A stretch of 28,910 bases of DNA, from assembly GCA_023228295.1 (NCBI GenBank), contig JALOBP010000033.1, positions 1 to 28,910 of the forward strand, read 5' to 3'. Positions within the stretch are counted from its first letter, which is position 1. Each line of letters starts with the position of its first letter. Position numbers and translations under genes: made by a program. The DNA is from Methanoregula sp. (GTDB taxonomy: Archaea > Halobacteriota > Methanomicrobia > Methanomicrobiales > Methanospirillaceae). Under the pieces are notes generated by a model. The model was given only the letters and a program-made list of their open reading frames with translations. It made no database searches and was not told the DNA's origin. Positions 16,717 through 23,850 of the stretch are shown here, one piece after another.

Positions 16717-18246
16717 TCAGTCTTTTCCCGCGGCTTTCTTTTTGAGCACGGCCACATCGACTGGCAGGTTCAGCACGTGCATCTTCCGGTGACAGTTGGG
16801 GCAGAGGGCAACGATATTCTCTGATGTATCGGTCCCGCCCTTATCGAGCGGGACAATGTGATGGGTATCGAGCCATGGTTCACCGTCAGGGCCGGTGAAT
16901 GGGCCGGGCCGCAGGCATAACCGGCAAATCCCGTTGGCTCTCTGTTTTGCGGTTACGGCTGCATACGGATCGCGTCCGGCTGCCGGGAGGACGATATCAC
17001 GTTTCGCGTTCCCGCCGAATACACGTGGAGCAATGTGGTGGACGTCAAACCCGGGTTCTCCGCAGGGACCGGGCCGGGGGGATGACGGACAGATCCCGTC
17101 TGCTCTCTGTTTTGCAGATATGCCGGCATCCGGCTCGTCGCAGGCTGCCCGGGAGGCCCCGGCGGGTTTTATACCGGTAGTGTGGGCCAGCCTCTCCACC
17201 CGCAGGGGTTCCTGCCGGGGTAACCGGCGTCCGGTCTTTCGGGAGATCTCTTCTTTTGTGACAAACCTCTCATTCTTACGGAGCGGCGGGTGTTTGTTCC
17301 CTTTGAGGCACAGGGGAAAGACACAGACATCACGCATGTTTTTTTCACGGTCCGTCTGCCGGGACCGGTACGGGTTAGCGGCAGGTTCGACCTCGCCGAT
17401 GTACACGCAGTGCCCTTCTTCGAAGACTTCGAAAAGGTAGAGGCTGATACCGTTTGTCTTTGATTCGGCAAGGGTCTTGTTCAGCGGGGATCCGATGCTC
17501 TGTTCACCATTCGATCCAATACCGGTAAACTGGAAAATCCTGCCAATCCAGGTATCTTCGATTTCCGGTACGGTGTGATCCGAGATAAGGACGAGACTGT
17601 TTGTCGGAAGCGAGCGTCTCATACTGCCATGCGCACTGCACCGGAAGATCCCTTTTAGCGTCTCGTTGTCGATAGTGTCGCCGGGATTGATGGGCATCTC
17701 GAAGCCGGCGATCATCTCTTCGGTGGAAGTTCCGTCCAGTTCGATCTCGTAATGGCCGGGTTCCGGCAAACGGGTGAATTGTATCGATGGCGAACCTTCG
17801 GATCCCTTCCGGTTCTTTTTGAAAAAATCATACCATTCCGGGTACTGTTTCTGGAGCAGTGCTGCAAATTCCCCGCGCCACATCAGCCGGGTCCTGGGGG
17901 GTTTGTGGATGGTCTTTTCGATGGTGGCATCGAACCGGTGCTGGCCGTGCAGAAGAACGATCTTGTGTTTCTGCCCGGGCTGCAGGTCATTGGCACTGAA
18001 GAATCTCCGGATCTCTTCGGGCAGTACCGATTCACGGAACAGGAATGCCTGGCGGTCCGTTCTTTTTATTACAGAATTATTGTCTTCGATTGTCCATGAG
18101 AGTACGTTGTCATCCGGATAATCCGCTGCTTCTTCTTCTGCAGAAGCGATAATATCCTCAATTTCTTCCATGGTGTCGCCTGTTATCTGGTATCCGGTGT
18201 GCTGGTACACCGGAATGAATCTCTCGTTTAAGACGTTGTCCGGCAA
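16717..18246 (-). CDS. McrA-like SRA-HNH endonuclease (type IV restriction-like)
   Basis: A protein of up to 509 residues. An N-terminal part of unclear fold (residues 26-165, with HGQHRFDATIEK and RTRLMWRGEF strands) precedes an SRA-like domain near 190-318, recognised by LKGIFRCSAHGSMRRS, TGIGSNGEQS-x5-NKTLAESKTNGISLYLFEV and NPYRSRQTDREKNMRDVCVFPL, as in the ScoMcrA group. The C-terminus has two HNH units: a decayed one (about 378-421; AKQRADGIC...FDVHHIAPRVFGGN, lacking the zinc CxxC pairs) and an intact one (432-490; CRLC, DTHHIVPL, ENIVALCPNCHRKMH). Known relatives cut DNA with methylated or phosphorothioate-modified bases, so this is probably a modification-dependent nuclease. The start is unsure: TTG at 18246 or ATG at 18171; no SD decides it. 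Confidence 0.82.
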   Translation of the reverse strand: MPDNVLNERFIPVYQHTGYQITGDTMEEIEDIIASAEEEAADYPDDNVLSWTIEDNNSVIKRTDRQAFLFRESVLPEEIRRFFSANDLQPGQKHKIVLLHGQHRFDATIEKTIHKPPRTRLMWRGEFAALLQKQYPEWYDFFKKNRKGSEGSPSIQFTRLPEPGHYEIELDGTSTEEMIAGFEMPINPGDTIDNETLKGIFRCSAHGSMRRSLPTNSLVLISDHTVPEIEDTWIGRIFQFTGIGSNGEQSIGSPLNKTLAESKTNGISLYLFEVFEEGHCVYIGEVEPAANPYRSRQTDREKNMRDVCVFPLCLKGNKHPPLRKNERFVTKEEISRKTGRRLPRQEPLRVERLAHTTGIKPAGASRAACDEPDAGISAKQRADGICPSSPRPGPCGEPGFDVHHIAPRVFGGNAKRDIVLPAAGRDPYAAVTAKQRANGICRLCLRPGPFTGPDGEPWLDTHHIVPLDKGGTDTSENIVALCPNCHRKMHVLNLPVDVAVLKKKAAGKD

Positions 18247-18709
18247 CCGTTAAGTATGTTTTTTCATCAGGGAATGCGATGCAGAATGCGTGCAGGCCGC
18301 AGGGAGTCCGGGTTTTTGGTATCGTCCATATTGCTCCTATCGTGATGAAATGTCAGTATTTCATCATACCATGAGGGTACATCCGTGATATTGGGATACA
18401 CCGGTATTTCTGTGTGGACTGGCATTTGCTCTGGATCAGTAATTTCAGCGGAAGCTGCGGTGCTGAAAAGTCAGATACGGAACCGGATGGAGGGAAAACC
18501 GGCATAATCTCCCTTGAAGTCCGGGTTACAGGATATTGCCGTTACGGCGTTTTTTCCCTGCCGGGCTCCTGATGCGCCTTTGTGTTCTTACAACCCAATC
18601 CCCCTACTACGGCTACGGGAACCGACCGGTAAATATCGGAAATACCCGGTGCCTTTTTTCATTCATGGCCGGAGATTACGGCCAGTAGGTTCACAAAAAA
18701 AAGTAACGA
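18247..18709. other. intergenic region with inverted repeat
   Basis: No gene is supported. The most distinct feature is a perfect inverted repeat, TGATGAAAT at 18343-18351 and ATTTCATCA at 18358-18366, with a 6-nt loop, about 97 nt upstream of the McrA-like gene. It could be an operator or an RNA hairpin. Near 18663-18690 a weaker TGGCC/GGCCA hairpin plus an adjacent run of eight A (T on the minus strand) could end transcription of the membrane protein gene. Confidence 0.35.
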
Positions 18710-19465
18710 TTATGGGTTTTTGGGTGCTGCCGCAGGTTTTCCCGGCAAGAACCACCCAAGGACCATCAGTGAAAAACCGGCTGCGACAAAGGTGCCGATG
18801 ACCGGCAGGACCGGGTTTTGGATGAAGAACATTTCCCGGACCGGGTAGATCATGAACGCCAGGGCAAACAGGATTGATCCGGCCATCAGGGCCGGGTTTC
18901 CAGTACGTGAGTGCTGTATGCCCATGGCAAGAAATGTCCCACATGCCAGGAAGTAGAGGAGGGTGACAAAGGTGGATGCGCTGACACCGGTAAGAACGAT
19001 GATGCCGGCAGGGATGATGAAGCAGATGGCGATGATCCCCCAGGGAAGATACAACGGGACCTTTTTTTCCGGAAAGCCCGTCCTGAATGATTCTGCCAGT
19101 ACCAGGAAGGATACGATCATCGCGATGTCGATCATACCGGGGAATGCCTGGGCTCTCTGGCCGATGAGGACAAGGAGGTACCATGAGATGTTGGCGATGC
19201 CCCAGAGCCCGAACCCTACGGCGGCCCAGATGAATGCCTCCTGTTTCCCGCTCCTGTGCCAGGCATACAGGAACAGCAGTGATGCGGCAACTGCGGCAAT
19301 GATCTGGAGGTAGTTGCTGAACGCCAGGAAAGCCGGGCCGGGAAGGAGCAGGATTAGCAGGGCGAGGATGGCCGCGATTCCCAGGATTGCCATAAACAGG
19401 ATGGTTATGATCTTAAGGTCACGTGCGTCGAAGTAACGGTCAGGAGTTGCCGGAGTACCAGGCAT
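18710..19465 (-). CDS. multi-pass membrane protein, function unknown
   Basis: A 251-residue protein with about eight transmembrane segments between residues 18 and 238. Charged loops are short; one contains RTGFPEKKVPLYLPWG near residue 128. A W-x(2)-AAVGFGLWGIANISWY segment near residue 80-97 and an IYPVREMFFIQNP loop near residue 206 are the most distinct stretches. I do not recognise the family; it recalls the N-terminal membrane (MASE-type) regions that precede signalling domains, but no output domain follows, so it may be a free sensor or transporter-like protein. A TTAAATTCT stretch about 29 nt upstream on the opposite face serves as a TATA element. It appears monocistronic. Confidence 0.7.
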   Translation of the reverse strand: MPGTPATPDRYFDARDLKIITILFMAILGIAAILALLILLLPGPAFLAFSNYLQIIAAVAASLLFLYAWHRSGKQEAFIWAAVGFGLWGIANISWYLLVLIGQRAQAFPGMIDIAMIVSFLVLAESFRTGFPEKKVPLYLPWGIIAICFIIPAGIIVLTGVSASTFVTLLYFLACGTFLAMGIQHSRTGNPALMAGSILFALAFMIYPVREMFFIQNPVLPVIGTFVAAGFSLMVLGWFLPGKPAAAPKNP

Positions 19466-19674
19466 AAGGGAACATATTCCGGTACTGGCCTTAAATTCTT
19501 TTGCTGCACCGGTTTTTTCTGTCGGGAATAAAAAAGCAGGATGCCTGTTGCAGGTCCGGGGGCCTGTCCTTGTGAACCCGTATTATTCATGGCATTTTGG
19601 TAACATGATGATGACGGGAAAGGAGTGATACCTGGCAGAAATACTACGGGAGACCGGGTGGGATGGCCGGATGC

Positions 19675-19942
19675 ATCCTGAAGAAGAAGATCCAGGAATC
19701 GATTGTTTCTCTCCGGATCTTTTATGATACAGAGCAGATGGTAAACTCTGGTTCCGGTTGCCAGTTGTGGTGCCAAAGATTCCAGCGATATTGATTTCCT
19801 GGTCCGGTTTGCCCATCCAAAAAGCCTGATCCAGATTGTCCGGATTGAAGACGAGACCGGGAAGTCCATCCCCATGAATGTCGATCTCGTTTTGGGGGAA
19901 TGCAGTCAGTTCTCAATAGCGTGGAAAAAACCCCCGCGATGA
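19675..19942 (+). pseudogene. relic of a MNT-type nucleotidyltransferase
   Basis: From 19769 to the stop at 19940-19942 one frame reads GAKDSSDIDFLVRFAHPKS, then IEDETGKSIPMNVDLV, matching the catalytic SDxD and downstream part of MNT/HEPN-associated minimal nucleotidyltransferases (antitoxin-like). Upstream, a helical stretch and a GSG string (19675-19760) lie in another frame, as if the GS-x-A-x-G loop had been broken by a frameshift. No intact start exists. The tail ends early (WKKPPR) instead of continuing with the usual helix. I infer a decayed antitoxin gene; the cognate HEPN gene is not seen. The rest of 19466-20095 shows no other gene. Confidence 0.55.
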
Positions 19943-20095
19943 GATGGTGGTTTTAGGATGTGACTGGAAGATCCGGTATATCTCCTCCACTTGCCCGATG
20001 CTATTGTTTATTGTGAAATTTTTTTTTAAGGGGTATCAAATCTGCGACATTGTGTACGGATTATCCTCCTGAACGTGCCGGTATTGAGCGGATGC

Positions 20096-20434
20096 TTACT
20101 GTTTTCCCCCACCATACAGATTCGGTAGATATTTCATCATCTGCTCGTGGTCGATGCCGGCGATGCACTCTCTCCGGCAGCTCACGTCCTGGAGAAAAAA
20201 GATCGCAAACTCTTCTGATACCGTGATGCACCGTACATCCTCGCCGGGAATCTCCGACCAGTCCCGGATCGTGAAACGGAATCTTCCGCTTGGAATCCGG
20301 TGTACGTAGAGGTCGGTGCCGCGCCGGACCGGTGTGTTGCTATCCGGACTATTCCGCGGGGAACGGAAGAGCGGGATATCTATTGCCGGGTTATATGCGG
20401 GAGATTCGTTTCCTGGGTTTGCTGGTGTTTCCAT
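20096..20434 (-). CDS. unknown small protein, paralogue 1
   Basis: A 112-residue protein of no family known to me. It is clearly related to the protein at 21623-21967. Shared features are NPAxDIxLxRSPR near the N-terminus, a GTD-x3-H motif, an F-x(2)-R-x-WS strand, and a C-terminal MKYLPNLYGG-like end. The predicted fold is mixed strands and helix, with no signal or membrane helix. It contains three Cys but no CxxC. The frame starts at 20455, but ATG at 20434 is chosen because this start and about 25 nt of leader (TGGATGTG...GATGAxCTCATG) are conserved at the paralogue, where no upstream start fits. It is divergent from a winged-helix regulator gene 110 nt away. Function unknown. Confidence 0.65.
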   Translation of the reverse strand: METPANPGNESPAYNPAIDIPLFRSPRNSPDSNTPVRRGTDLYVHRIPSGRFRFTIRDWSEIPGEDVRCITVSEEFAIFFLQDVSCRRECIAGIDHEQMMKYLPNLYGGGKQ

Positions 20435-20544
20435 GAGGTCATCTTCCTTACACATCCATGATTTAGAATTTAATGTCGTGGATAATAAAATTTGTTACAC
20501 GTTTGTCACACATCTTATTACCTGCAATTTTCCTTATTCCCTTG

Positions 20545-20805
20545 ATGTATTCTCTCGTGAGTTTTGTCACCCGGGGGAGCGTGAGGAGGAAGACGCTCAA
20601 AGGTCTTCTCCAGCCCAACACGCCCACTGAACTTGCGAAGATTCTTGGCATTGAGCGTTCGGCCGTGAGCCGGACCATCCATGCGCTGGAGGGTGTCGGT
20701 CTTGTAGAGTGCCTGACGCCGTCTGAGTCCATGAACCGGTATTACCGGACAACCGAGAAGGGAAAGAAAGTGGTTGAGATTATTGATGGGTACGCATGGG
20801 AGTGA
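20545..20805 (+). CDS. winged-helix transcriptional regulator (ArsR/MarR-like)
   Basis: An 86-residue single winged-helix domain. VTRGSVRRKTLKGL is the opening helix; TPTELAKILGIERSAVSRTIHAL is a textbook helix-turn-helix, and VGLVECLTP...RYYRTTEKGKKVVEII forms the wing and last helix. This pattern is widespread in Methanomicrobia as one-domain regulators. The frame extends to an ATG at 20473, which would add a hydrophobic N-terminus, but the family begins at MYSLVSFV-like sequence, so ATG at 20545 is chosen; no SD is visible. A TATA-like ATAATAAAAT lies at 20482-20491. It is divergent from the unknown paralogue gene and may regulate it. Confidence 0.8.
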   Translation: MYSLVSFVTRGSVRRKTLKGLLQPNTPTELAKILGIERSAVSRTIHALEGVGLVECLTPSESMNRYYRTTEKGKKVVEIIDGYAWE

Positions 20806-21010
20806 GGATTTCCCGGGGAATGCAGGATCTGCCGGACTGCCCGGGCCCCTGTAATGCTTATTCCTGCCATGCAGGAGTCTGCGATCGAGCGTTTTTTTTC
20901 GCTGGATGTTTGTTATGACACGGACCGGCCTGCCTGCTCCACGGTGCTGAAGGATACGAATCGTTCCTGCCCGGACTGTATGGTATGGCTTGAGTATTTC
21001 CTTTTTGCGT

Positions 21011-21612
21011 CATGTCATTTCCCGTGTGTTACCCTTATTCAAAGAACGAAAGGGAGAAACTGCGAACCGTAATGGATGGGATCGGGGACGGGTCGGTGTT
21101 TGCCCGCGACCCGGGTTTTTCATTTTGTCCCGTCATTTCCCGTGTGTTACCCTTATTCAAAGAACGAAAGGGAGAAACTGCGAACCGAAATGGTTGGGAT
21201 CGGGGATGGGCTTTCAGCTGCCCGTGAAAGAATTAACTCATTCCATCCCGTCATCTCCCGAATCCTTTTCCTGCCTGAAGAATGGTGAATGAAATCACGA
21301 GCCGTATCGGCCGGGATCAGGAACGGGCCGGCGGTCACCCGGCAGGATGTTTTCCTGTATCGTCCCGTCATCTCCCGTGCCTTACCCTTACTCAAAGAAC
21401 GGAGGTAGAAACTGAGGACCGAAATGGTTGGGATCGGGGACGGGCCGGTGTTTGCCCGCGACTTGGGTTTTTCATTTCGTCCCGTCATCTCCCTAATCAT
21501 TTTCCTGCCTGGAGAACAGAGGCAGAACCTGCGAACCGTAACGGCTGGGATCGGGGACGGGCCGGTGGTCACCCGGCAGGATGTTTTCCTTAATCGTCCT
21601 GTCATCTCCCGC
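21011..21612. repeat. 117-bp tandem repeat array, five units plus partial
   Basis: Units begin near 21011, 21129, 21247, 21364 and 21481, with a partial sixth near 21598; spacing is 118, 118, 117, 117 and 117 bp. Each opens with CCCGTCATxTCCC and has GGGATCGGGGACGGG-like sequence near its middle. Units 1 and 4 are one type (ending GACxxGGGTTTTTCATTT), units 3 and 5 another (ending CACCCGGCAGGATGTTTTCCT), and unit 2 is mixed. The array ends where paralogue 2 ends. No spacers of CRISPR type are present. The preceding 20806-21010 shows no gene. Confidence 0.85.
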
Positions 21613-21622
21613 ATCATCCACC

Positions 21623-21967
21623 TCACTTCAGGTCCCGGTACAGTCCCGGAAGGTACTCCATGAGGTTCCCGTGCAGAAGCCCGGTGATCGGATCCATGCC
21701 GCCAACCTGTTCCCGGATAAAATGTTTTGCAGAGTCCGAAGTCGTCAGCTGACCGACGCTGGTCCTGTTCGGGCACATGCTCCAGTGCCGGAAGTAAAAA
21801 GAGATCGTGCCGCCCGGGTTTTTATGGGCAGAGACATCGGTGCCGCGATGGAGCCGGGCATTGTCGGCCGTTACGGTTCGCGGCGAGCGGTAGAGCGTGA
21901 TGTCGGTCGCGGGGTTGAGTACGGGGGATTGCGGTTTTGTTTTTTTGTTGTCGGGTTGAGGTTGCAT
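21623..21967 (-). CDS. unknown small protein, paralogue 2
   Basis: A 114-residue paralogue of the protein at 20096-20434. It has the same order of motifs: NPATDITLYRSPR, an RGTD-x3-HKNPGG strand pair, FYFRHWS, and the ending MEYLPGLYRD. The sequences differ a lot between these points, so the duplication is not recent, or the proteins diverge fast. It is predicted soluble. The start ATG has a leader like that of paralogue 1. A palindrome GACTATAGTC, also found before the XRE regulator gene, lies 59 nt upstream, and a TATAATC element lies between the two. Its 3' end abuts the 117-bp repeat array. Function unknown. Confidence 0.65.
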   Translation of the reverse strand: MQPQPDNKKTKPQSPVLNPATDITLYRSPRTVTADNARLHRGTDVSAHKNPGGTISFYFRHWSMCPNRTSVGQLTTSDSAKHFIREQVGGMDPITGLLHGNLMEYLPGLYRDLK

Positions 21968-22024
21968 GAGATCATCGGCCTATCACATCCAGATAGTATG
22001 TTGATTATAACAGGTGATAAATGT

Positions 22025-22036
22025 TGACTATAGTCA
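22025..22036. promoter_or_regulatory. palindromic operator candidate, site 1
   Basis: TGACTATAGTCA is a perfect 12-bp palindrome upstream of paralogue 2. Its 10-bp core recurs at 22614-22623 before the XRE gene. I infer a binding site for the XRE protein. Confidence 0.5.
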
Positions 22037-22206
22037 TCAAATCCAAAATCGGGTTTTGGGATTGCTGGCGCACTGAAAATACTTGTTCGATGTCCTTTTG
22101 CGAATTTCTTATCCGTTTTCTTAAATGGGGTCTGACGCTCATCTGGACTTGCGGCCCGGGTGTGTTGGCCAGTCCCGGAAAATTTTAAAAAAATCTGTAA
22201 GAAAAA

Positions 22207-22335
22207 TTAATTTTGTTGAATTGTTTTCTTTGTTCGTCTGGCAACGCCCGTTGGTAAATTCAGAATATGCATCGTACGATGACCATTGGGGCAGTGTGCA
22301 GCCGGGTTATTTGGCTGATCCCCCGCATTTCCTGA
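22207..22335 (-). pseudogene. relic of an HNH endonuclease C-terminus
   Basis: In the frame ending at the TAA at 22207, the sequence reads GDQPNNPAAHCPNGHRTMHILNLP followed by a basic tail, closely matching the end of the McrA-like protein at 16717-18246 (GTD...ENIVALCPNCHRKMHVLNLP). The second zinc Cys is replaced by Gly, and nothing homologous remains upstream. The relic overlaps, in another frame, the last nine or so codons of the XRE regulator gene. I infer that a former HNH gene was cut down by rearrangement. Confidence 0.6.
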
Positions 22336-22573
22336 CCCGATAATCCGGATCCTTCTTCTCATAGCTCGAGAAGAGTTCCGAAGGATCAATTTCCAGCGCT
22401 GAACAGATCTTCAAAATTGTCGTGAAGGTCGGATTGCGTTTGCCGTTCTCGATGAGACTGATGAAGGTCCTGTCGAGGCCGGTGAGCCCGGCAAGCTTTT
22501 CCTGAGAAATTTTTTTGGCTTTACGCTCGTCTTGCAGTATTTTGCCCAAAATTTCTTCTCTGGTTTGTGTCAC
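22307..22573 (-). CDS. XRE-family helix-turn-helix regulator
   Basis: An 88-residue protein with one XRE/Cro domain over residues 5-70: ILGKILQDERKAKKISQEKLAGLTGLDRTFISLIENGKRNP is the classic five-helix start with the recognition helix DRTFISLIE, followed by TFTTILKICSALEIDPSELF. It should bind DNA as a dimer in the cytosol. It starts at GTG; no SD is seen. The last residues (KCGGSAK) are read through DNA that, in another frame, is an HNH gene relic, so the C-terminus may be altered from its ancestor. A palindrome lies 41 nt before the start and again before paralogue 2, which suggests autoregulation and control of that gene. Confidence 0.88.
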   Translation of the reverse strand: MTQTREEILGKILQDERKAKKISQEKLAGLTGLDRTFISLIENGKRNPTFTTILKICSALEIDPSELFSSYEKKDPDYRVRKCGGSAK

Positions 22574-22612
22574 TGAAGGAGAGTTTTGTTAAATGAGGCT
22601 AATGTCTATCGC

Positions 22613-22624
22613 AGACTATAGTCA
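22613..22624. promoter_or_regulatory. palindromic operator candidate, site 2
   Basis: AGACTATAGTCA contains the perfect 10-bp palindrome GACTATAGTC (22614-22623), 41 nt before the GTG of the XRE gene and identical in core to site 1. A regulator bound here could repress its own promoter. Confidence 0.5.
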
Positions 22625-22696
22625 ACAATAGCCGGTATCACCTTCTGCTGTGCGTTACTTGATGTCGCGACAGAGGACTTGATGCTCAATGGGGGA

Positions 22697-22790
22697 TTCG
22701 CTGTCGAAAAATCCAGGCGAATTCTTCTCATCGTCCTCCGGGTTTAATGAGCTTTTGGACAGCGAAGAGCCCGGATGAATTCTTCTCATC
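22697..22790. repeat. nested inverted and direct repeats before the unknown operon
   Basis: TTCGCTGTC (22697-22705) and GACAGCGAA (22758-22766) are exact inverted copies. A 14-bp string, GAATTCTTCTCATC, occurs at 22719-22732 and 22777-22790, 58 bp apart. The block lies about 70-160 nt before the operon start and could be regulatory or a relic of insertion. Confidence 0.5.
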
Positions 22791-22822
22791 CTCGTAATCA
22801 GACGACACCTCCGACTAACAAG

Positions 22823-22829
22823 TATATAT
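22823..22829 (+). promoter_or_regulatory. TATA box for the four-gene unknown operon
   Basis: TATATAT centred 34 nt before the ATG at 22860, in an AT-rich stretch. It predicts a leader of about 8 nt, and no SD precedes the ATG. Confidence 0.5.
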
Positions 22830-22859
22830 CCTAAAATATCAACATCAGTTTAATCACAA

Positions 22860-23135
22860 ATGTTCAATGATCTCTCTGTCCCCGTAAGAATGAAGGCCAT
22901 GGCGCTCGGCCACACGTTTGCTGAGGCCCGGCGCCTGGCCGATGCGATCATGCTCCAGCTGGTGCTTCTGTGCACCCTGCTCGGGTACCGCATAGTCCGG
23001 ACGGATGAGGAAGGCTGGCTTTTGGAGCATGTATTCTTCCGGGTCTGCCAGGTATCTTCACGGGACATTTGTGGGCTTGTTCCGGCCATTGCCGGGACCG
23101 CGGGCAACAATTCCCGCACTTTTCTGCAAGCATAG
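22860..23135 (+). CDS. unknown small protein, first gene of a four-gene operon
   Basis: A 91-residue protein not recognised. The first 45 residues predict one long amphipathic helix (VRMKAMALGHTFAEARRLAD, then a hydrophobic IMLQLVLLCTLLGY stretch), followed by RIVRTDEEGWLLEHVFFRV and a less structured tail. The hydrophobic stretch is too short and broken to be sure of membrane insertion. It is preceded by a good TATA box at near-leaderless distance, and is the promoter-proximal member of a same-strand group with 23296, 23847 and 24101. A 160-nt gap separates it from the second gene. Confidence 0.55.
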   Translation: MFNDLSVPVRMKAMALGHTFAEARRLADAIMLQLVLLCTLLGYRIVRTDEEGWLLEHVFFRVCQVSSRDICGLVPAIAGTAGNNSRTFLQA

Positions 23136-23295
23136 CCGCCGTTCCGTGACCGGTGGGCCGGCTGTAGTGTACAACTGGTACGCAGTAACGGCTGCCGTTC
23201 ATCGCCGGCCGGAAGCGGTGATTCCCCGGGTTATGCGGATGACCGGGTTTTGCAGCGAATGCATGCTGAACACCAATCTCAATGAGGAAGAACCA

Positions 23296-23850
23296 ATGCA
23301 AAGCAAAAATTACGGCCGGGATGCGACATGCCCGGCAGAGGAAGACAATCGTACGGAAGAACAGGCAGGTGCAGCCTGCGGGGAACTGCCATGTACCCAT
23401 AGTACGCCCGGTGCCGCGGATGGCGCCGGGCAGGCGGAGGACAGGAATGCGGCCTCCGTGACGGGACCGGCTGTACCGGGGAATATCCCGGAGCTGGAAT
23501 GGATGCAGAAGCACGTACGTGCCAGCAAGAAGGGCCGGTGGTGGGAGCCCGGGGTCTTTCACAAGACCGAACTGCACGACCGCCCGTCGTCCATCTTCAG
23601 TACCCGGACCGCCGGGAAAAAACGGCGGGCCGGTCATTTGGCCGGTGATCCCGGATTCCCGGTACCGGAAGAGATGCAGGAGTTTCTCAAATCCCTTATC
23701 GGGGACCTGAACGGGACTGCTGAAGACCTCTACCTCCAGGTTGCGCTGGTTGACGAGCATGTTAACGAGCTTGATACAATGTTCCGGAAAACCACCCGGC
23801 AGTTCGAGCGGCGGATTGCGGAACTTGAGGAGCGGGGGCGGTGGACATGA
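23296..23850 (+). CDS. unknown protein with disordered N-terminus and C-terminal coiled coil
   Basis: A 184-residue protein of unknown family. The first 60 residues are Ala/Gly/Glu-rich and likely disordered. A middle basic part (KHVRASKKGRWWEP, later TAGKKRRAGH) may contact nucleic acid. The last 70 residues predict long helices (PEEMQEFLKSLIGDLNG...), and end in RKTTRQFERRIAELEERG, a coiled-coil heptad pattern. ATG at 23296 is chosen since GAGGAAG lies 6 nt upstream. An earlier ATG at 23233, with GGTGAT about 10 nt before it, is possible and would add a CSEC motif. Its TGA overlaps the ATG of the next gene. Role unknown. Confidence 0.55.
   Translation: MQSKNYGRDATCPAEEDNRTEEQAGAACGELPCTHSTPGAADGAGQAEDRNAASVTGPAVPGNIPELEWMQKHVRASKKGRWWEPGVFHKTELHDRPSSIFSTRTAGKKRRAGHLAGDPGFPVPEEMQEFLKSLIGDLNGTAEDLYLQVALVDEHVNELDTMFRKTTRQFERRIAELEERGRWT

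Noticed and set aside
21011..21612. Possible CRISPR array
   Set aside because: Units are 117 bp, contiguous and diverged, with no unique spacers and no cas genes.
21153..21776. 207-codon minus-strand frame across the 117-bp repeats
   Set aside because: It is open only because the unit length is a multiple of three; the composition is repeat-derived, and it overlaps paralogue 2 in another frame.
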